Assembly: GCF_902635505.1 (NCBI RefSeq)
Contig: NC_045430.1
Location: 131,641,425-131,705,424 of the forward strand
Direction of reading: 5' to 3'
DNA: 64,000 nt
From: Sarcophilus harrisii
Lineage: Eukaryota; Chordata; Mammalia; Dasyuromorphia; Dasyuridae
Part shown: one piece after another, positions 43,401 to 64,000 of the stretch
How positions within the stretch are numbered: the first letter of the stretch is position 1
Layout of the letters: every line of letters begins with the position of its first letter
Position numbers and translations under genes: made by a program
Notes under the pieces: generated by a model
The model's database searches: none
What the model was told of the DNA's origin: nothing
Seen by the model: only the letters and a program-made list of their open reading frames with translations

Positions 43401-45110
43401 CTGAACATACAAGAGATGTAAAAATATTTCCCCCCAAAAAATACTCCAAAACAAACCATCGAATTTTGACATGAAAGAATTGTAAGTAACTTTTTAAAAA
43501 ATCAAATAGATTTATGTATGGATACTGCTACGAGTATAATTAAATCTTTTCATGGGGGGAAGGGGTAGAGGGATAGAGAGAAAAGAGACAGGATTGAAAC
43601 CTCTCAGAATTTATGAGGCAGAAACTCCATCAGCACTTGGATAATTGAGGTAACCATACTGCCAATTGGTCCCCCAGCTATCATTAACATGTCCTTGGTG
43701 GACAGCTAACTTTGGGGGAGATTTGCTAACCTCCCAGGTTACATAGTAGGAATTACTGAAGTATCTCTGCTTTTCTTGAATCATTTTCCTGGGTTCTTGA
43801 TCCTTGCTAGATTGCTCTATCTCTGGCAGCCCTGCTTTTCTTTATATCTGCTCACCCCTGTCTCCTGAGCAGAGTCCAGTCTCCCCTCCTCCCACAATAT
43901 GGGAGATTGTCCTCCAACTGTGCTGCCTGACACAGTTCTCTCCAAGCACAAAGCCCTGCGTCAGCCTTGGGGGGGCTTTCAGAATCAATGTCCAGGAGCT
44001 TTCATTAATGAACAATTTAAGAGAACTTCCTCTAAAGGAAGTTAATCTCTATGATATCTGGTTTAAAGATGAGAAAAAGAGGTTGCAAGTAAAAGAATTG
44101 GGATGAAATGCAAAATCAAGTAACCTTTTAAAGTGGTAAAATACAATTTTCAATAGAATATTTTGTAGTTTTTTTTTTTAAACTTGGGGAACCTTCTGCC
44201 TCTCGACTAGATTCCTATTGGAAACACCTTCAACTAGATGATTCAATTCAGAATTTCGTGGACAACTAGATTAAATAGAACTAACACTTTTACAACAAAT
44301 ACTACAACCAAAAAATTATCTAACAAAAACACTCTGAATAATTTATCTAAAGCACTATTTGAGACAATCAAATGTCATAAAGAGTATCACAGAAAACCTG
44401 GGACACTCCTTCAGTGTTTGTTGTAATGTAGTCAATAATGTTCCCCAAAACAATATTTATTTTAAATTGTAAATTGTAACTGCTTCAACTGAGAAGTGAA
44501 TGAGATGAAATGTAAACCCTTAGGCTGCTCAGATAATGGCATTGACTGCTGGAGTGTGGTCCCAGAATAATAACACTTTTCCAAGATCACAGGAAAACTC
44601 ATGTCTACTCCCCAATCATTCCTTTATTAATTGGAACATGTTCCCACACACACTTTTAATTCAAAATTCTCTTTTTTACCTTTTGGATCAGATAGTCATA
44701 CTCAAGGTACAATTTAGTTTCATGGCACCTGATGACTTTTGCCCAATCTGACTCCTGGCAAGGGAAGACGAATGAATGCTCCATGAAATGGTTTTCTTCA
44801 ACACTTTATCTTCTGAAAGTTGAAATTATTAGCACTTCTGCTTTTAGCAGGGAGAGACTTCTAGCATATTAACATAGCATGCTTTATAGTTCTGTTACAA
44901 AAAAAAATGCATCCAAATGGTAGGAATACTCAAAAATTCTCCTTGGGGAGGTGAATAAGAGCTGAATTCAGGATTTGAACATAGGTCTTCTGACCAGAAC
45001 TGGAGCTCTTTCTATCATGTATTGTCTGTCTAGACTTAGAGATGGCGAGAGCTCTGCTGCTTACTGAGGGGTTAGCACGGTCAGCATCTAAGTTTTTCTC
45101 TGAAAAAAGT
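40451..45110. other. Intergenic region between MCM10 and UCMA
   Basis: No gene. MIR sense about 41200-41310; L2 3' end about 41350-41470 (cccagtacctaacacatag); L2 tail about 42395-42520. Bases 41640-42240 and 43610-44000 are GC-richer and unidentified; old LTR-type sequence is possible there but I cannot support it. Confidence 0.4.
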
Positions 45111-45114
45111 CTTT

Positions 45115-45270
45115 TGTAGGCTAATGTGGAAATATATTTTGTATGATTTCATATGTATAATGGGTATCATATTTCTTGCCTTTCTCAAAGGAAGGAGGGA
45201 GAAAATTCAGAACTAGAAATGAAAATGAGAAAAAATATGTAGTCAATAGTGTATTCTTCAAATAAATTAC
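45115..45270 (+). mobile_element. L1 3' end-like remnant
   Basis: gggtatcatatttcttgcct, then aaggaagggagaaaat-like purine sequence, resembles an L1 3'UTR tail. It lies just beyond the inferred UCMA 3'UTR end. Confidence 0.35.
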
Positions 45271-45279
45271 AAAGAAATC

Positions 45280-45640
45280 TGCAAGCAAATATATATTTTA
45301 TTTATTGACTTAGTTTGGGCTGTTTCTTTGATCAGTCATCTAGCTTTGAAGAGTAATGCAGACAGAAACGACTATAAGTTGGGGTCTGCTATATTAGATT
45401 ACTTTGGCTTTTGAACTCTCCAAGGCACTGAAAAAAGTAAGCATCTGAAAATAAAGAAGTAAAAGCTCTGGCTCTCTGAGCCAATCAACCAGAGGAGCTT
45501 TGCAAGGCCACGGGGACAGTGGATACCATGATGAGATTCTTTAGGCTCCTAACTACCAGTATCTCTCAACCAGCTTATCGTGAGCCTACATTTATAAATG
45601 TTCTTTCGAATTTCTCAATAGGCCTGCTCCCAACCTGAGA
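45280..45640 (-). other. UCMA: UCMA 3'UTR, inferred
   Basis: Two overlapping AATAAA hexamers on the - strand (45306-45301 and 45302-45297) are the first after the stop and suggest a 3'UTR of about 360 bases. This is an inference from the signal position only. Confidence 0.5.
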
Positions 45641-60114
<14,474 letters not shown>

Positions 60115-60330
60115 CTTCCTTAGCTCAGGGATTTCTTCTTGACAGTGGAGAAGAGGGAGCAAGTTTTGTGGATACAGATTCAGTTTCTTCCTATGTCAGA
60201 CCAGCTGGGAGGAAGGGAGGAAGGGGGATGGAGGCTGGCAGAAGGGATGGCACTGGTGAGGAAAGGGGAGGGCTGTGAATTGACTGTGGCTTCAATTGGC
60301 TGCTCCTGACTGAGGTTTTGGAGATGTTTC
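60115..60330 (-). promoter_or_regulatory. UCMA: UCMA 5'UTR and proximal upstream region
   Basis: The stretch before the UCMA ATG has fewer recognisable repeats than its surroundings and contains a CT-rich segment (about 60200-60235). No TATA box or clear start site could be placed, so the first transcribed base is unknown. Confidence 0.35.
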
Positions 60331-60584
60331 AGGCAACTTGAAAACTGCCAAAGCTGAACTTAGCGTAAGGGGCACTTGGGCATCTGGAATGGCAAAATCC
60401 TCGCCACACCTGCCAATCATGAAGTCCTAGCCAAGGGATGTGCTGCTTAGGGTGCCCAGGCCAGCAGTCAACTTCAAGGGGCAGAAATCAAGGATTCAAA
60501 ACGTAGAGTTCTGCCTTCAGAAGCGCTCCTGCCAGACTTCATGGAGCAGAGCAAAGCAAAGGTCTCCAACTGATAAGTTCTATC

Positions 60585-60680
60585 AAGAGAACAAAGAAGC
60601 ACAGAAAAACTTATATGATCTGAAGTAAGTGAAGTGAATAGAACCAGGAAAAACCCCACACAACACAACAAATATACAGA
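60585..60680 (+). mobile_element. L1 3'UTR scrap leading into a GGAA array
   Basis: acttatatgatctgaagtaa, then gtgaatagaaccaggaaaa, matches the L1 3'UTR motif seen at 10870 and 50520. The GGAA array starts directly after it. Confidence 0.5.
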
Positions 60681-60950
60681 TGGAAGGAAGGAAGGAAGAA
60701 AGGGAGGGAGGAAGGAAGGAAGGAAAGAAGGAATAAGGGAGGGACGGAGGAAGGGAGAGAGAAAGGGAGGAGGAAAAGGGCAGGAAGGAAAGAAGGAGGT
60801 AATGAAGAAAGGAAAGGAGGGAAAGAAAAAGGAAAGAAGGAAGGAAGGAAGGAAGGAAGGAAGGAAGGAAGGAAGGAAGGAAGGAAGGAAGGAAGGAAGG
60901 AAGGAAGAAAGGAAGGAAAGGAAAGGAAGGAAGGAAGAGAAGGAAGAACT
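60681..60950 (+). repeat. (GGAA)n array upstream of UCMA
   Basis: About 270 purine bases with a perfect GGAA core at 60836-60907 (about 18 units), 570-840 bases upstream of the UCMA start codon. Confidence 0.95.
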
Positions 60951-61144
60951 GAACATTGTATTACTACAAAGAATAAACTTGGCCCCAGGAAGAGATGAGA
61001 AATTTTTTTTTCTTTGCAGAGATAGGGGACAATAGACATGGTACTTTGCTCACATTATCAGACAATGTGTTAATTAAGTTGGTTAAATTTTTTTTTCTAA
61101 TTCTTTACTATATCATTGGCCAGGGAAAAGGGTTGAGAAGTATT

Positions 61145-61390
61145 ATTGCTGTTCAGTCATCTCAATAATTTCTGACTCTTAATGACTTCATTTGGGGTTT
61201 ACGCAGCAAAAATACTGGAGTGGTTTGCCATTTTCTTCTCCAGCTCATTCTGAAGATCAGGAAACTGTCATAAAAAAAGAATTAAGTGACTTGCCCAGAG
61301 TCATAAAACTAGTGTTTGAGGTCATATTTGAACTCAGGTCTTTCTGATTTTAAGTTCCACAATCTATCCACTGTGTCACCCACCTGAGAA
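61145..61390 (-). mobile_element. tRNA-derived CORE-SINE, antisense, near full length
   Basis: tgacttcatttggggtttac, then gccattttcttctccagctc, then taagtgacttgcccagagtc, then tttgaactcaggtctttctg and atctatccactgtgtcaccc. Confidence 0.8.
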
Positions 61391-61520
61391 TTAAGAAGTA
61401 AAGATAATGTAAAAACAGAAGATATTGATATTTGAAAAGATTAGTATAGTTGTAGTTACTGTGTTAAGACAAAAAAAAAAGTTTTTCTTTTTTTTTAATT
61501 CATGAAATCCTCACTGTCAA

Positions 61521-61563
61521 GAGAGACAGAGACAGAATCAGAGAGGCAGAGACAGAAAGAGAC

Positions 61564-61634
<71 letters not shown>

Positions 61635-61749
61635 GAGAGAGTGACAGAGAGACAGAGACAGAGACAAAGAGAGAGAGAGAGACACACACACACACATACA
61701 GGGACAGACAGAGAGCAAGACACACACACACACACACAGAGACAGAGAG

Positions 61750-61790
<41 letters not shown>

Positions 61791-61795
61791 GCTGA
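61521..61795 (+). repeat. (GA)n with CA interruptions
   Basis: Long GA runs with GACAGA units and two short CA runs (about 61682-61697 and 61721-61738). Confidence 0.95.
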
Positions 61796-61899
61796 GGGTG
61801 ACACATGGATTTAAGCTGGGTGAATGGGTCAAGCATTCAAACAGAGAATGCAACTTGGGCTAGCCATATTGTTCCAATGTCAAACATACTTTTGCCTAA

Positions 61900-62260
61900 A
61901 AGACTATTTTACTGACATCTCACAAGCACTCATAGGAAAGTCAGAATTAAAAATACAAGGACACTTTCAAGGTGTCTCTGATGAACTTTGGAATCAGTTG
62001 TGAGACAGGGGACACACTGGCACAGGCCTGGCGAGCCCTCGTCAAAGAAGTTGTGTTCTGTGTGCAAAACAGAACTGCAGTAGCTCAAAGTGAACATGAG
62101 ACCCCCACATTTAAAGACATCTCACCTCCAGATGTTCGTTGGACTTGAACTCGTTCAGATCAGCTGTGGTGGGACACACTGTACTTTAACCCCAACATTG
62201 AGACGTCATTTTGGTTCTCTTCAAGAATGAGGGACAACAACCAACCAGTATCCTCAACAA
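61900..62260 (+). mobile_element. 3' end of a non-LTR retrotransposon
   Basis: It carries ggtgtctctgatgaactttg, gacacactggcacaggcctg, then gtgggacacactgtacttta and ttggttctcttcaagaatga then gggacaacaacc. I recall this as a common marsupial LINE end whose intact form codes for a C-terminal Cys/His motif. Translation gives VSLMNFGISCETGDTLAQAW, with stops after it. The family is uncertain. Confidence 0.5.
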
Positions 62261-62904
62261 GTCCTGAGTAAAATGCTGAAAAACCTTGTTGTTTTTTAAA
62301 AGAGGAATATCCATTAACTAGTAGGATAGCATGAGATCAGAATGTCAGAGCTCAAACGAACTTTTGAGATTATCTGGGTCCGCCATACCCAGCTCCTTCC
62401 AGTGTTCTTCCCTCTTTGTGTATCAGATTTGTCTCTGTGACTCATTGTCATCCAGCTGAGGCTATGGGGAAAAGTGGACTGAGGCTGACAATTAGACAAA
62501 ATTCCAGACATGGATACTCTGAATGAAGACGTATAAATGGGGGGTCCTAGCCAGCCGGGGTCAGCAAGACATTCAAAGGAGAAAGGAGATGAAAATTGAG
62601 CAAGGAGGACCAAGCCAAGGCAAACTTTGCCTATTTGAAGATTTTCTTAAGCAGCTCCCCAGATGCTTTGAATTTCAAATGATCTCTTAATTACATGAAC
62701 ACACTTTCACAGGATTTCCAATCTGGCGCCTTTTGGGGGCACCAAAAGGCCAAACTTGAGGATCGAGAGCCACGGAATGTCCCATGAGGGGACATTTGTG
62801 GGGAAGGAAACTTTGGCAAGATTTATTTTTAAGGCCAATTAAAAGCTCTTATCAAAAACTCATACGCTCTATCTAAAGAAAAGTGTCATGAAATTACAAT
62901 CATG

Positions 62905-63260
62905 AGACCAGAATTATAGGATTTAGAGCCAGAAGGGATTTTAGAGATCATTTCCTTAGTCTGGTGTCTAATCTGGATGGAGGAAAAATTACATTTTAAT
63001 TTTTACTAACTTTTAATTGGAATTTAGCGTTTTTAAATGTATCTCACAAACATTATTCTGAGGAGTTCACAGGATTCACTGGATTGCCAAGGTGGTCTCT
63101 GACTCCAAAAAAGTTAAGAACCCTTAATTTAGCAATTTCTGTCATTTTACAGATGAACAAACTGAGGAACAGAGATGAAAAGCAGCTTACCCAAAGGCTA
63201 CAAGGGTAGCAAGTAGGAAAGCTGAGACTGAACCTCAATCCAGGGCCTGCCTGTCTCCTT
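62905..63260 (-). mobile_element. MIR-type SINE, antisense, split by a MITE
   Basis: The left part is gatttagagccagaaggg and tagagatcatttccttag; the right part resumes as tcattttacagatgaacaaa and ctgagactgaacctcaatcc. The break at about 62961-63130 holds the TIR element. Confidence 0.6.
62961..63130 (+). mobile_element. TIR MITE nested in MIR
   Basis: Left end ctggtgtctaatctgg and right end aaaaaagttaagaaccctt are rough inverted repeats; the middle carries acaaacattattctgagga as in the related copies near 4310 and 28676. Confidence 0.5.
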
Positions 63261-63284
63261 TTTCAGACCCTGCTCATTTTCAAG

Positions 63285-64000
63285 GGATTTTAAGACCAAA
63301 AGATTCGAACTGAAAGGGATCATGGAGGCTACTCAGTGCAATCCAATTCACTCTAAGTGAGGATTCTGAGATCCAAAAAATGTCTAAAGTCATGTGTTTC
63401 ATTCAGTCGTTTTTCAGTCATGTCCTGTTCTTCATGACCCCATTTTCTTGGTGATCTCAGACAAGATGTTCAAACTCTCCATGCCCTAAGCAACTCTTGC
63501 CCTAGATAATCTCAAAGTTCCTTGCCATGAGATGCAAGAATATCCTGAAGCTGCATGTATACCAGGAATTTCTTCACCAAGGGCTCCACTATCAAGGAAA
63601 TCCCTGGTTTGCATGAAATGAAATATAGTATTTCCCCGAGCCTCCCTGAGCCTTTTTTTCCATACAGCAAGAAAGCAAGGTCATTACGGATAGAGAGCCA
63701 GACTTGTAGTCAAGAAGGAAATCCAGGAAGAATCCCTGGATTTGGGATATGTCTTTAACTCCAGCAAGTCACAATTTCTCAATGTCTCCAGGCAATTCTC
63801 CAAGACAATAATAAAATGTGGGAAAATTCCCCGTCTATGTTGTTGATGCAAGTTCCTCACCTGGAGTCCCCATTTGGATAAAATCACAGGTCTAGTTAAA
63901 AATAAATGAGCAAAAAGAGGTCCAGCTTGTGTCAGAGCTTGCCTGCCCAGAAGCAAGAGTTGGAAATGGAACCCACTTTCCTCCAGCTGGAGTAGTTTCA
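63285..64000. other. Upstream flank of UCMA, SINE scraps only
   Basis: MIR-type antisense remnant at about 63285-63385 and a shortened antisense SINE at 63395-63470 (ttcagtcatgtcctgttct, then catgaccccattttcttgg). No exon of a next gene was recognised. Confidence 0.4.

Noticed and set aside
63555-63956. Two short frames near the right edge considered as exons of the next gene
   Set aside because: No similarity to PHYH or any protein I know, and no convincing paired splice sites.

Overview
This window is nuclear DNA of a therian mammal and almost certainly of a marsupial. It is AT-rich, has long introns with GT-AG borders, and is crowded with fossil LINEs (L1, L2, CR1/L3), MIR-type CORE-SINEs and the tRNA-derived SINE family typical of marsupials. 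An Australian lineage is possible but cannot be settled from sequence alone.

Two protein-coding genes are present, arranged tail to tail. From base 1 to 37793 on the + strand lie 17 coding exons of MCM10, the replication-initiation factor. The N-terminal exons are upstream of the window; the stop codon and 3'UTR are inside. All reading phases join without a break and give 757 residues. These cover the end of the N-terminal coiled coil, the internal OB-fold and zinc finger, the linker, and the C-terminal zinc-binding domain. From about 60114 down to 45641 on the - strand lies a complete five-exon UCMA gene (Gla-rich protein, a secreted cartilage-matrix protein). It encodes 138 residues with a signal peptide, an RGKR furin site and 15 glutamates in the mature chain. 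The order MCM10 then UCMA on opposite strands matches the order I recall for human 10p13. The two genes have no direct functional link: one is a general replication factor and the other a skeletal matrix protein.

Layout. 1-37.8 kb: MCM10 exons, with introns full of L1, L2, CR1 and MIR copies, one HAL1-like element carrying a nested L1, one CR1 carrying a nested hAT, and one probable solo LTR. 37.8-40.4 kb: MCM10 3'UTR candidates. 40.4-45.3 kb: intergenic. 45.3-60.2 kb: UCMA, whose large introns hold SINEs, L1 tails, an LTR fossil and long purine arrays. 60.2-64 kb: UCMA upstream flank with GGAA and GA arrays, SINEs and a LINE end.

I found no sign of a new biological system. The points most worth a second look are microsatellites lying against splice sites (T-tract before MCM10 exon 18892, TG/GA repeat after the UCMA exon 4 donor), a hairpin beside the UCMA exon 1 donor, the dense polypurine arrays around UCMA, and a rearranged L1 with ORF2-like sequence near its ORF1 start.
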